Shown here: piece by piece, positions 1 to 10,552 of the stretch
How the letters are laid out: every line of letters starts with the position of its first letter
Numbering within the stretch: the stretch's first letter is position 1
Assembly: GCF_030272615.1 (NCBI RefSeq)
Contig: NC_081406.1
Coordinates: forward strand, 242,539,218 to 242,599,217
Reading direction: 5' to 3'
DNA: 60,000 bases
DNA from: Cryptomeria japonica
Lineage: Eukaryota > Streptophyta > Pinopsida > Cupressales > Cupressaceae
Translations under genes and position numbers: made by a program
Notes under the pieces: generated by a model
Seen by the model: the letters and a program-made list of their open reading frames with translations, nothing else
What the model was told of the DNA's origin: nothing
The model's database searches: none

Positions 1-312
1 TTTATTCCATATAGCCTTCGCAGTTGATTTGTTAGATAGTCCCATGATTTGTTGATTAGAAAGTGCACAAAAAAGGGCTTCTCTAGCTCTACAATCATTT
101 TCAATGTCCTTATCCAAGCCTATCAGAGGAGGATTTCCAGATGCCGAATTATGAGGTGTATAGCCATTCTCAGTGATCTCTAAAATCTCTTTGCCAAGAC
201 ATCTTAGATGAGTCTCCATCCAAATCTTTTATACTCTGTAATTTGTTTCATCAAGCCTGGGAATTTCTCTTCGGAAAACAACAACAAATGAACTTGCACT
301 ATTAGACGCCAT
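1..312 (-). pseudogene. Ty1-copia gag fragment (N-terminal, cut by window edge)
   Basis: Read on the minus strand from an ATG at 310-312, the translation matches the N-terminus of the copia Gag at 15021 in this same window. Both share an ETHL motif, an ENGYT/KNGYT motif, a DCRARE/DCKARE block and a QQIM...STAKAIW block, in the same order and spacing. The Gag protein would form the virus-like particle of the retrotransposon. An in-frame stop follows the NYR motif (about 235-243), so this copy is non-functional. The PBS and LTR lie immediately upstream at 354-1600. The rest of the element lies beyond position 1 and is not visible. Assignment to copia rests on the alignment with the complete element and the matching PBS. 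Confidence 0.85.
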
Positions 313-353
313 AGGATCTTCCTCAAGATGTTAAGCTTTTGCAGAAAGGACTA

Positions 354-366
354 GGCTCTGATACCA
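354..366 (-). promoter_or_regulatory. Primer-binding site of the left copia element (tRNA-iMet type)
   Basis: The minus strand reads TGGTATCAGAGCC, the standard plant copia primer-binding site complementary to the 3' end of initiator tRNA-Met. It starts two bases inside the LTR edge at 369 and sits 42 bases before the gag ATG. Confidence 0.9.
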
Positions 367-368
367 AT

Positions 369-1600
369 TGTTAGATAGCTCAGATAACCGGAGGACAACT
401 AAGAAGGGGGGGGGGAGAATCGGTTGTCAACAGATTATAGAACTTTAAGCATTAAATTCTTATTACCAGAATACATAAACCAAATACCAGAATAGCAGAT
501 ATAACAGTTAAGCACAAATGTAAACCACAGAACATTTACCACCATCCACAAAAGATAACACCAAGATTTGTACGTGGAAAATCCAGTAAAGGGAAAAACC
601 ACGGTGGGAATCTTACCCATGGTCAGATAATACTTCTATAGTAAGTATGTGATTACAATAAAAGGGGCCTACACATGCAGGAAGACCAACAGCCTAGAGC
701 GCACTGCTCATCACAAAAGGAGCCTCACTGACTACAAAATAAATCCAGACTACAATCCAGAAGAAGAATGAACTGCAAGAATAACATCTCCTATGCTTGA
801 GTACAGTTTCAGTTAAGCTCAGTACCAGAGGTCTTGAACCTCTTTCACCAACCCAATTTGATCACCTACGATCAACCAAAAACCTTTGCATATGATTACA
901 ACTTTATTCACACACAAATAACCCATAACCATAATCCCATGAATATGTCCATGATCTACAAAGAGATCTTACATCACATTTATACCAACCCGGGACCTAA
1001 ACAATTAGGTCGGCCAACTAAAAGATAATACAATAAATTCTTAACTTAAACCCACAATCTTATGATCAACCAAGTCTGCCTCAGACCGAAACAACATAAT
1101 CCAATCAATAAACCCAACCGGTAACGCATCGGGATCATCCACCAACACTTTACATAAATCGGTCCATAACCTAGCCGAAAAGATAGCATTAGGTTCAGAT
1201 CCAAAATCCAACACCACTGATCAACAAGAACACGAACAAGCTAACCAAAAACATCTTGAAAGCCATCTAGAAGTCGTGCCAACACCACTTGTCACGTGCA
1301 TCAAAAGGTCTTCAACAAAGCTCTGCCTACAGAACCCTTACTGGTGACCAAAAGGCTTACTAGAACAAATGATAGCTCCCGAGTCATCAAATCCTAAACC
1401 AACTGATCGTGATACCCATCTGAATAGCATGAATGACAGATCTAAACCAAGTCCACAAGCTAAAGCATACCGGATCAATATCATAAACCAACCACTCTAT
1501 CGGAACCTATCGGAAGTCGGTAAACAACCAAAAGAGTCGGTGTTGTCATCAATGACAAAACATCAATGCAAGAGATAATTAATTCCTCCAATTGCCAACA
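369..1600 (-). mobile_element. 5' LTR of a minus-strand Ty1-copia element
   Basis: On the minus strand the segment starts TGTTGGCAATTG and ends CTATCTAACA directly before the PBS. Both ends parallel the complete copia LTR at 13897-14964, which starts TGTTGGTATTTTGG and ends GGACCTAACA, and both share a TTTTGTCATTGATG motif near the start and a C-rich run about 40 bases before the end. The LTR is 1,232 bp. It is a relative of the 13897 element rather than the same subfamily, since most of the body is too diverged to align by eye. The right flank enters a LINE RNase H relic. Short spurious ORFs inside it are not genes. Confidence 0.85.
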
Positions 1601-1610
1601 CATATTACCA

Positions 1611-2324
1611 TCATCACTAATTTGGGAGGTCTGGAAATAGAACAATCGAAGAATTTTTCAGGACAAGGAAATGGATTCAGAGCATTTATGTCATAAAATT
1701 GAAAGGTACGTCATTGAATTGACAAATGAAGCAGCCAAATCCAAGACACTCAAGAAATGTTTTTACACTAATTGGGATGACGGAATGAAGTTGAGATTTG
1801 TAGGTCTTACCATTCCGCCAATCTTTGGAACCGGTAATAAGGATAGTAATCTTAGAGCTGCAATGAGATGGTGTGCTCCATAACCAGGCTGGCTAAAAAT
1901 CAACTTTGACAGGGTGTCTTTGGGCAACCCAAGATCAAGTGGTATTGGGTGTATGGTGCGAGATGATAGAGGCCAAATCCTTAAAGAGGTTGTGGAGAGT
2001 ATTGCTCGAACGATAAACAATGTTGCAGAATTCCATGCGGCCATGAGAGGACTTCACCTAGGCTTAGAGTTGGAAGAAAAACGAATCCACTTAGAAGGGG
2101 ATACCTTAATTGTTGTCAATGCTATCTGAAAGAATGAAACTCCAAACCGGGTGTTGAATCAACTGATCTGCCCAATCAAAGCTAGGTTAGATAGTCTAGA
2201 GGAGTACAAGGTTAACCACATCTATAGAGAAGGAAATGAGTTGGTGGATAGGTTGGAAAAGGAGGCAACATTGAGTGGACAAGTGCATCAGAGGGGATAT
2301 ACATGTGTGCCCTGGCGAAGGTGA
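1611..2324 (+). pseudogene. LINE ORF2 C-terminal relic: RNase H domain
   Basis: A single frame can be followed from about 1614 to the stop at 2322-2324, broken by in-frame stops near 1649, at 1881-1883 and at 2127-2129. The first part has the IWEVWK..NRRIF pattern typical of the region after the zinc-binding domain in plant L1 LINEs. The second part is an RNase H fold: KINFD (first catalytic Asp), GIGCMVRDDRG, AEFHAAMRGL (Glu), LEGD (Asp), then HIYREGNELVDRL. In plant LINEs this domain degrades the RNA strand during target-primed reverse transcription. The reverse transcriptase part is absent, and the copia LTR ends at 1600 just before the relic, which suggests the LTR element inserted into the LINE. 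Residual A-rich sequence near 2407 could be the LINE tail. Confidence 0.8.
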
Positions 2325-2792
2325 AGTAGGTCAGTTGGAGGTGGCATAGTGTCATTTATTCAATGTGAGTAACTTGAGAAATAGAATATGATAAGGACAT
2401 GCCCTCATAAAAAAATATAAAGATGTATGGAAAGCAACCCCCTAACACTTTAATGATGGGAAATTGCGACTAAGGACAAGTGTGGGCATTTGCAAGGTTA
2501 CAAGTATGACAACCTTTGGAGAGGACGGAATCATACATCGATATGAGTAATTCTCACAAGGGACATTGGCTGGCATATGAGGTGTAGTTAATGCAAAAGA
2601 TTTAGCAGATGATTTTTGCTTTGGGTGCTATCATATCTCCAAGTGGTGGGCAGATATATAAATGGATAGCCAAATGGGCCACCGAAGTCATTAGCTCTGT
2701 AACCTAGATCTATCTTTTTTCGGCTACAATAATTAGAAGAAACTAAATATGGACATGCCCTTCCTTTTGGAGGCAACAAAACGCCAGATGGC
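2325..2792 (+). other. Unannotated sequence downstream of the LINE relic
   Basis: No recognisable gene. A run of A near 2407-2416 may be a remnant LINE poly(A) tail. One plus-strand frame near 2490-2525 gives a short phrase (LQGYKYDNLWRGR) that reads like decayed coding sequence, but no family is recognised. Confidence 0.4.
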
Positions 2793-3520
2793 TTGACAAA
2801 CAAGTGTATGATTGTTGTTATGGTGACGGGGCATCTTCTAATCCTAGATGCCACTAAAAGAGTTCTTGGAGAAGAGTTTATGAAGGTATATCATCGCTAC
2901 AGGGTTAATTCAGATATCCTTGCAATGTTTATGTCAATGTTAGTGTATATGGGTGTTAGAAAGGCTAGAGCAAAGAAGGTATGTCAGATGATCTTTAGGC
3001 ATGCCTTTCTTGGGGAGATTGACGCAACCTTAGACAATGTGGATGACACTCTTTGCCCACCTTTTCCATAGAATGTTTACATATCGCAAGGTAGGGGGCG
3101 GAGCTAAAGAAGTATATTATTGTTCAAACCCTGAATCCTCATATGTTGGTTTGCCAATTGGGAGAGAAAGACCAAAACATCACCTTTTTGTTGTGGGTTA
3201 TTGGTATTGTGCCTGGGTTTGATGATGCATGATGGATGAGATATGTGGAGGAAGAGGGTTTTTAGGAGCACATGGACATTGGACTGCAAGAGAATACGGA
3301 GGAGACCCTTGACAATGACTGGGGTTTAGGTCATGGGGAAGAATGGATCCCAAATGATGTCTGGGATGTTGAAGAGGTGATGGCTTATGCAGCCCACACT
3401 AATTGTGGATTGGAGTGCCCGGTGGTGGTCAGAGCGGTGATGGCTCAGAGGATGTGGGAGCTGGAGGACGAGATAGTGAAGGAGGTAGTGGAGGCGACGA
3501 AAGAGACAGAGAACAGGTAA
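2793..3520 (+). pseudogene. Unrecognised ORF remnant
   Basis: I do not recognise this protein. One frame is open from an ATG at 2793 to 3071. A one-base shift near 3068 joins it to a second open stretch (3037-3222 frame) that continues without an obvious break in composition. A third open stretch runs 3272-3520 and is acidic, ending in a Glu/Lys-rich helix-like tail (ELEDEIVKEVVEAT). G+C content and codon use look more gene-like than the AT-rich DNA that follows. There is no signal peptide, no clear membrane segment and no known motif. It may be a decayed host gene, a captured fragment, or a downstream part of the LINE-associated repeat. The frame joins are inferred. Confidence 0.3.
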
Positions 3521-6500
3521 TTGCCTTTATTATAGTTTTACTATGATAGAAAACCCAATTTTGTATTCTATGAGCAGTTGATATTTCTATTACTATGTTT
3601 TGTGTGGCATACTGAACTATGGAGTAAGTAGCAAAGAAATCCCTTTTTGTCATGGATATGGGTGATAAGTTAGATAGCAAGGCTTAGCATATAGTACTAA
3701 AAGTATAGAAGTGTAGAAGTTTCTGGCATTTTCTATTCTCAGAATTTTTGATCTCTGCAATGTATAATTTTTTTATTATTAATATAATGGATGTTGCCCC
3801 TTTGCAACTATTTAACTATAAAAAATATTAAGGAATTTAATTCTAAAGTTTTTTCTGTTCACTTATTTTTATATAAATGTTATTGGAGATCAAAAAATAA
3901 GGACAACAAGGATGAGCACATTTCACCACATCTTATAATGAATCAACAAGAACCTTGGGCAATCATATTATTTCCAAGCAAATATCACGATTTCATGTAG
4001 AAGTAAACTCTTTGATACAATATGTTTTCTTTTGACAAATATATTTTGTAAGTAAATGTTTAGATAACTTTTACCTTTCAAACATTTCTCTTGCACCATA
4101 TTTGTTGTTTAAAGATTATAGAACTTAAGGGTTCACTCAAATATTTAATGCATAAATCAATTAATTTTCATCAATATTATATACATTATAAATAAAAGTT
4201 AGGAGTGATAAATGTATTGAAAATAACATCTGGAAATTTTAATAATAAATTCAAGTATTTAGCTTTGGCTTATTGTAGAACATGACAAGGTAATTTGTTA
4301 GCACTATAGAAATTTAAATGTTTGTCAAATGAATAAATTGGGCAATGTAAAACTTTCTCTTTTTTTGTCAAACTTATTTTCACATGTTAAAATATACAAA
4401 TGAGTGTGGGTTTGAACCAAGCATATGGATCTAAACTTTGTTAATTTCTAAATGTTTGTTTTTGACTTGTTTCAAAGTTTCTGGTTTTTTTACTCAAGAG
4501 TTTGCATGTGAGAAGAATAGTTCATCCCTTGTGGCAAACTTTGATATGAGAAGAATAGTTCATCCCTTGTGGCAAACTTTGATATGGATGTTGAATCAAT
4601 GGCTTTAAACAATATTGAGGTGAAGTAGTCATGTAATATACCCTAGATTATTAATGCAATGTTAATGTCGCTAGATGATTCTTTTTTAGGCTTCATGACA
4701 TGTGCTAAAAGGTGTTTGTTCCATGTTTTGGAAAATGTTCTAAATGAATTAAGATTAAGTCATTTTATATAAATTTCCAAGTGCTAGTCAAAACCAATGG
4801 AGGGAAAATAAATAGGCCCAACTTGAATTTTAACTTTAGAAGCTCAAGGTTCTTCTCTAGAAGTGTGAAAGTGACTTAGATTAGTTTCTATAAGTGTAAA
4901 TCTAACCCAAGACAAGAAAATTGGAGAAACCTTCAAGGAAAACTAGTTCCTAGGAATGAATGATAGAGAGAATAGATAAGACTTGAGCTATGTGCCAACA
5001 CTTGATTAAAATTATGTCACTTTCATTTTTATTATTATGTTAAAGGATAACCTAGATAAAGTGAGTGAACATGAAGGAGAAAATTGTAAGGTATGTAATT
5101 TTCACCATTACATTTTGCCCCCATTTTGAATTGCATGTGAGGTACCTCGAGAATTTATGTGTCAAAATAAATCATATCTAACCAACATGAAAGTAAATAT
5201 CCAATACAAGTGGGTGTACAAAAATTGGACCCTATACAACTACTAGCCCCTCTTCTCTAAAAAGCAGAAGATGTGAAGGTTGTAAAATTTTGTGTGAAAG
5301 TTGTAAAGCAATAGACATGGTAAGTTCTCTATTGATGCATGATAAGTTAGTAAGTTTGTGAAAAAAGTATTAGGGAGAAAAAAATATGATCTTAATAAAA
5401 TTAATCTTATTTAGTCAATTATTTTAGCACTAGTTTTTTAACATAATTCGCTTAAAGAGAAGATAGATGAGAAAATATGGGAATTCATTTTTTAAGTTGG
5501 TACAAAACTAACAATTTAGAAAATAAATAAGCTTCATTATCTTATAGGCATCTTGGTCTTGTGGATGTTATTTTTTATTTTTTTTAACTTTATTCTATTT
5601 GTGCTAATCAACTAATTCTAATAACATAATTATACTAACACCACTAGTTAATTAAATTACTTTTTTTGTTTAATTAATTAGTCTAATACACATCTCACCA
5701 TTTAAAATAATAAATTGGATTCAATTTCAATTTCACCATTTATTAATAAATAAATGAAAAAAATTGATTTTTATTTTATCACTACAAACAAATGTATAAA
5801 TAAATTAATTTCCCTTCTTTTAATGAAATACCTTTCATTATTCATAACTTGAAATTTTGTATTTTGATTTAAAATAATCTATTCTAAATATTATTGTAAA
5901 AAAATCTTTTTATATTATTACAATAAATTATTTAATTGTCATAATCATTTTAAAAAGCTTGCATCCTCACCATCTATATAAAACAAATTAAATCTTAACT
6001 ATTCATGATGCCACTTACATTCAAAGAAATCTTTTCAATCAATTTTAACAATAGATTTACTAAGCAAATCTAGACCACTCTTCTAAACATTAAAAAAAAT
6101 GTAAGTTAATTTACAAACAAACATCATATGTAAATAATGAGTACATGTTGCAAAATTTTTGAAGCATCTAAAGAGAAACTACATAGCATTTAGAATAATC
6201 ATTTGCATTTCTAAGCACATCAACACCAACAATGGAGTTTACACATGCAATCATTTGTTGAGTGTGTTTAATTTGAATTCTCAATTTGAGGTTTATACTT
6301 GGTTTAGATTAATAATCTTTATATTTTTTTCCTTTCATCTTTTTATTTATGTTGTTTTTACATTCTAACACATTTGATGGGTCCCTTCCTTAGATTAATC
6401 TTGTTTTGTAAGATCATCTTTTTTAGAGTAGGTTTCATATGTTTTTTCATATGTTTTTTCATTTGTTTTGAAATGGTGTTTATGACATGTTTTGATATCT

Positions 6501-6639
6501 TTGTACAATCATTAACGTTTGCACTTGATTGTTAGCATTTGTGCTTTATTTAACAATATCTTTGAAGTTTTGATGTTTGTGACCTACATTTTGTCATCTA
6601 CACATATGATTGATCTATGTTATCTTTATTATGTGTAAC
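3521..6639. other. AT-rich intergenic DNA, no gene seen
   Basis: About 3.1 kb of strongly AT-rich sequence with only short chance ORFs. The one structured item is a perfect tandem duplication near 4506-4584. Between 5400 and 6100 the sequence is almost pure A/T with many short T and A runs. I see no transposon coding domain. Confidence 0.6.
4506..4584. repeat. Two-copy tandem repeat of about 39 bp
   Basis: A segment starting GTGAGAAGAATAGTTCATCC and running through TGTGGCAAACTTTGATAT occurs twice head to tail, nearly identical. Two copies without divergence suggest a recent local slippage or unequal exchange. Confidence 0.85.
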
Positions 6640-7865
6640 TGTGTGGAAAATAAGGGTTTCACTAATTAAGATAATAAAACCATAATTTTACCTACGAGAC
6701 CAATACATTGAAAGAGGGGTGAATCCAATAGATCTAGCCACAATCCAAATAGGAAAATGTTTGAAATTTTGATTACTCACTGATTTTAGTTTGCCACCCT
6801 CTTTCTAGTTGAAATTTGGATGTGAATTGTGAAATTAGGTCAAGACAAGGGATAATTGAGATGAAACAGTAGAAATAGATTGCTACAAATGTCCAACAAA
6901 TCCATAAATAGAGATCTAGGTAGAATAAGAGAGTCAAAACTTGCTCCCGAAAGTTCGGGTTGATTTTTTGAGACCGGGTAGTAAAGATTCACCTTGGTCC
7001 CTCGATTTTCGCTCTGTCAAAAGTTAAACATGTTCATCATTGTCAACTCTGTTAGAGTCTCAAAGTACGACTCCTAAGTCAATTCCTCGCACATAGAAAG
7101 CAAGAAGAAAGGGTTGTGGATAGAGGTTTTCCTTGGGTCAAACCTCGATTTAGGAATTATCCTTGAATTGAATAATGTAAATATTGAAGTAGATGCTAGG
7201 AGATATACCTTTGATCTACAATAGTTGATAGAAAGATTGATGATGCAATGCTCTTTGAATGCAATCACACATGTTGAATGTAATGGTATGACAAACACAT
7301 TAACATGAAAGACCTAATCAAACACACTTGCTTCCATGAAGATTGGTGTAACTTTGCTCCATAATGCTTGAAGGATGAAATGTTGCCTTGAATGCTTGAG
7401 AATGTTAGATGATGAATGCTTGACGCATGCATGAATATTATGGATAGGTAGTGAAGCCCTAATTTAAATGATAATATGTCTTTTTGTAGGGTTCCCTAGG
7501 TAAATTATTGATTAGGCCAACCTCCAATGGTCAAGTGTAGCCACGGGGACCAAAATCCATCGAAGAGAGGGAGTGCTTGCCTATAACTAAATTAGGTCCT
7601 ATTTAAGAGAGACTAGGGTTTTTTTGAGTGCCCTTGTACAAGACCAAGGTGATCCACATCGTGGTCTTGCAAAAATAGGACTAGCAAATAGTAAAGGGGA
7701 GAAGTCAACCTTAGGATGGGGCCCACTCAATGACGTCAACAGGTGACATCAAGGTTGGAGTAAAGAGGACCAAAATAGACCTAAGGGGAATGGAGATGGG
7801 ACATGCTAAAGTAGGATCACAAACATGAGGTGTGAATTGTACTAGTTACAATTTACAATGCTACA
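6640..7865 (-). mobile_element. 3' LTR of old gypsy-type element B1
   Basis: This 1.2 kb segment aligns by eye with the LTR at 54478-55800. Both contain GGGTTTCAC.AATTAAGATAA near the left edge, AATAGATC.AGCCACAAT shortly after, and end ACAATTTACAATGCTACA. On the minus strand the LTR starts TGTAGCATTG. It is followed on the right by TTTAGCCTCCACTTTAAC, whose complement is a polypurine tract. The tract marks this as the 3' LTR of a minus-strand element whose internal sequence lies to the right. It is considerably diverged from 54478-55800, so the two belong to one family but are different, old insertions. Confidence 0.75.
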
Positions 7866-8319
7866 TTTAGCCTCCACTTTAACGGGAGTATGAGCCTATG
7901 CAAATACTCGTGGTAAAGTAGAAAGATAAGAGAGATGAGAAACTAGGAGCGAGATCACAAGGAGATAAGACATCGCTTGTTTTCAAGAACCAAGCCCCCA
8001 GTATTAGGATCTTAACTCATACAATCACATGCAAGACACACGAAACAAGACAGATACAAAAGGCCAAATAAAGACAAACAAAGAGAAAAGACACACAACA
8101 CAAGGGGTTAGTACTAAAATAAAATAAAAAGGCTCCAAGTCAACTAATTGAAGAGACCTCGATAATAAAATGCCTCATTCAGTAATATCATTCTCAGAAT
8201 GCTATCACAAGAACACAAGTGGTCACATAAAAAGGGCAAGAGCATGCATCAAGTGATGAACCATGATCCACAAATAGAAAATCTATGAGCTCATGGGGAG
8301 GAGAAAAGAGAGAACGTGG

Positions 8320-8600
8320 ATGCCATAGGATAGCAAGTTGCATTATGCTAGGTGATCCATGAGAAGAAGAGCAAAATAGGTTGTGGAATTGATAGCCTAG
8401 AAAACTGTGTTATGCTAGGTGACCCACGAGAACATGAATACTCACAGAAAAATAAGTTGTGTCATGTTATGTGATCCATTCAGAGAAGGAGAGTTAGAAT
8501 AGTCTAGTAATTGTGTTATGCTAGTTCCACTCATCTTGAAAAAGGAAGAGCTGAAAGGTTTAGCAAGTTGTGTTATGCTTGTCAAATCACCCTGCTACAT
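8320..8600. repeat. Imperfect minisatellite around a GTTATGCTAGGTGA core
   Basis: The core (A/G)TTGTGTTATGCTAGGTGA recurs about five times with spacings of roughly 60-75 bases (near 8335, 8407, 8456, 8512, 8568), with decayed linker sequence. It is internal to B1. Confidence 0.6.
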
Positions 8601-8840
8601 ATATCACCATCTGGTTTCAAGAGTTAACCATCTCATCTAAGAGTTAGGTCTGGTTTTGTGCATGCACCGACCTTCATAAGACTTTAAATTAAAAAACAAA
8701 TATGTCTGGTTTAGGGAACATCTTGTATAAAAGTTAGGTCTGGTTTCAAGAATGTGTACCCTGTATAGAACATATAAAAGGGATACATTTGGTTTCGGGA
8801 ATGAAGCATCTCATCTAAGAGTTAGGTCTGGTTTTGAGAA
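8600..8840. repeat. Imperfect minisatellite around a TAGGTCTGGTTT core
   Basis: The core AAGAGTTAGGTCTGGTTT, or a variant of it, recurs about six times between 8607 and 8836 in irregular units of 40-70 bases. It directly follows the GTTATGCTAGGTGA array and has a different unit. Confidence 0.6.
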
Positions 8841-9395
8841 TTTATAGTCCATATAAGACATGAAAAATAAAAATATAGTAGAAAGAGGGCGATATGTATG
8901 TGCACCCCACCTCCCTGGCCCCCACCCCCCTTAAGATGTCAACATAGAGGTATGTTGATGTCTTAAGGAAGATAGAAACAAGGATACACACCTTCAACAC
9001 CAAGGAGATATCCTTTAAGAAGCAATGTAAATAAATCCAAGCCAAAGAGACATGACTTACAAGTAAGGAAAAGATAGTTGTAATAGAGATACCTTGCAAC
9101 AAGTGTAAAGGGAATCATTTGGAGGAGAAGGGGGAAGAGATTTTTGCTCAAATACATCTATCTCCAAGTGGAGATTTTGAACAAAAATAACATCATTGAC
9201 CAAAAGAAAGGAAGGAGAACAAGAATTCATACCTTCCTCCTATTGCTAGGTAAAGGGATTCTTGATGAAGGATAACAAATTTTTGACCCAAAGTGAGGGA
9301 TTTGTTTATAATAGACATACATTCCCAAGTGAAGAAGAGGTTGTACATAATGATATACACCTCTTGCATAAGAGGGAATCCTTGAGCAAAAATAC

Positions 9396-10539
9396 TGATA
9401 CAATGAAAATGGAGATTAGTGGAAAATCAATATGAGTTCATCTAAATAACACGCTCAACCATAAACATAATGAACTCAAACCCTTTCAAAACATATCAAG
9501 AAAGATTAGTAAATAAAAAGCAAGTTAGGAACAATAAACAAACATGAATATTACTTCCCTCATGATTCTCCCATGCTTTGTCTCTTCCTTGTCCTCCTTC
9601 TCTCCAAAATCTCGTTACTACATGAATTATGCCCTCAGCTTGAGCACTAGCACAAAAGGATGTCAAATGGAGGATGAGAGATGGTTGATTATGTGAAGTG
9701 TTGAATGAGGATGTAAATGAAGTATTAGATGTCAAATAGCAATTCCAACTAGTGGAAGAGCTAAAACATAATACAAATCCTTCCTACAAAAACATTCAAA
9801 TTCTCAGCAAAGTAACAATGCCTATGGATAATTCTTATGACCTCTAACAATGAAGGAATGAGCTCTATTTATAGAAAAAATGGACAAATGAAGACTTGAG
9901 ATTGATTGGTCCGAGGAAGGGTTAGGATTGATTAAGTGTTGATTCTCAATCCATATGTTCTCCTTTAAGCCAATCACATGTTGACAAGTGTCAACAAGGG
10001 AAGGCTTGAGAGAAGAGGGGGACAAAGCATTAAATGCTTAAAGACTTGAAGGAAGACATTAAAGGCTTAAGAAGACTCTATAAGTAAGCCATTAAAGGCT
10101 TGAAGACTTTGAAGGAAGCCTTAGGAATGTACAAACCATTAAAGGGTGACTAGGCTAATGATAGGGGGTTTACAAATGATTGGGAGGATGGTTAACTTGC
10201 AACTTGCATTTTCTAGAAACTGCAAGTGGGTGACGGATTTTAGGAATTTAAATAAATATTTATTTATTAAAATATGACAGAGGAGTTTTTTTAGGATTTT
10301 AAATAAATATTAGTTTATTTAAATGTGAGAAGGAATTAATTAAACAAATATGCTTTATTTATTTAATTAATTGTCAGAATATGATTAAGTGAGTTAAATG
10401 AAATAAATCAAGAATACTTTATTTAATTAATAGAAGAACATAGTTAGGATGAATTAATTAAATATTAATTTAATCAATAGTTGGTAATTAAACAAATATA
10501 TCATTTATTTAATTGGGTGGACAAAAATGGGTGTCTACA
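9396..10539 (-). mobile_element. 3' LTR of gypsy A
   Basis: Plus-strand left edge TGATACAATGAAAATGG, right edge GGGTGTCTACA; on the minus strand the LTR begins TGTAGACACC and ends in CA. It aligns with 29570-30790 over its whole length, with many point differences and fewer copies of an internal AAGGAAGCCATTAAAGGCTT repeat. The part near 10240-10520 is AT-rich (ATTTAAATAAATATT). The shadow ORF 9496-9735 recurs in the other LTR and is not a gene. Confidence 0.85.
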
Positions 10540-10552
10540 TTTGCCCCTCTTT
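10540..10552 (-). promoter_or_regulatory. Polypurine tract of gypsy A
   Basis: The minus strand reads AAAGAGGGGCAAA directly before the 3' LTR start TGTAGACACC. This is where plus-strand DNA synthesis is primed in LTR elements. The LARD at 47432-47445 has the same tract. Confidence 0.85.

Larger units (their letters stand above)
7866..9395 (-). mobile_element. Internal (3' untranslated) region of gypsy element B1
   Basis: Starts with the polypurine tract (complement of 7866-7883) and matches the internal start of element B2: ACTCGTGGTAAAGTA at 7903 against ACTCATGGTAAAGTA at 46210, and ACCAAGCCC...TTAGGATCTTA in both. No coding domain is seen. The middle is made of imperfect minisatellites (8320-8600 and 8600-8840). 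The right edge is broken by insertion of gypsy element A at 9396, and the B1 internal sequence appears to resume at 30791. Confidence 0.6.

Noticed and set aside
1369-1578. 69-residue plus-strand ORF
   Set aside because: Inside the copia LTR and antisense to it; no coding features.
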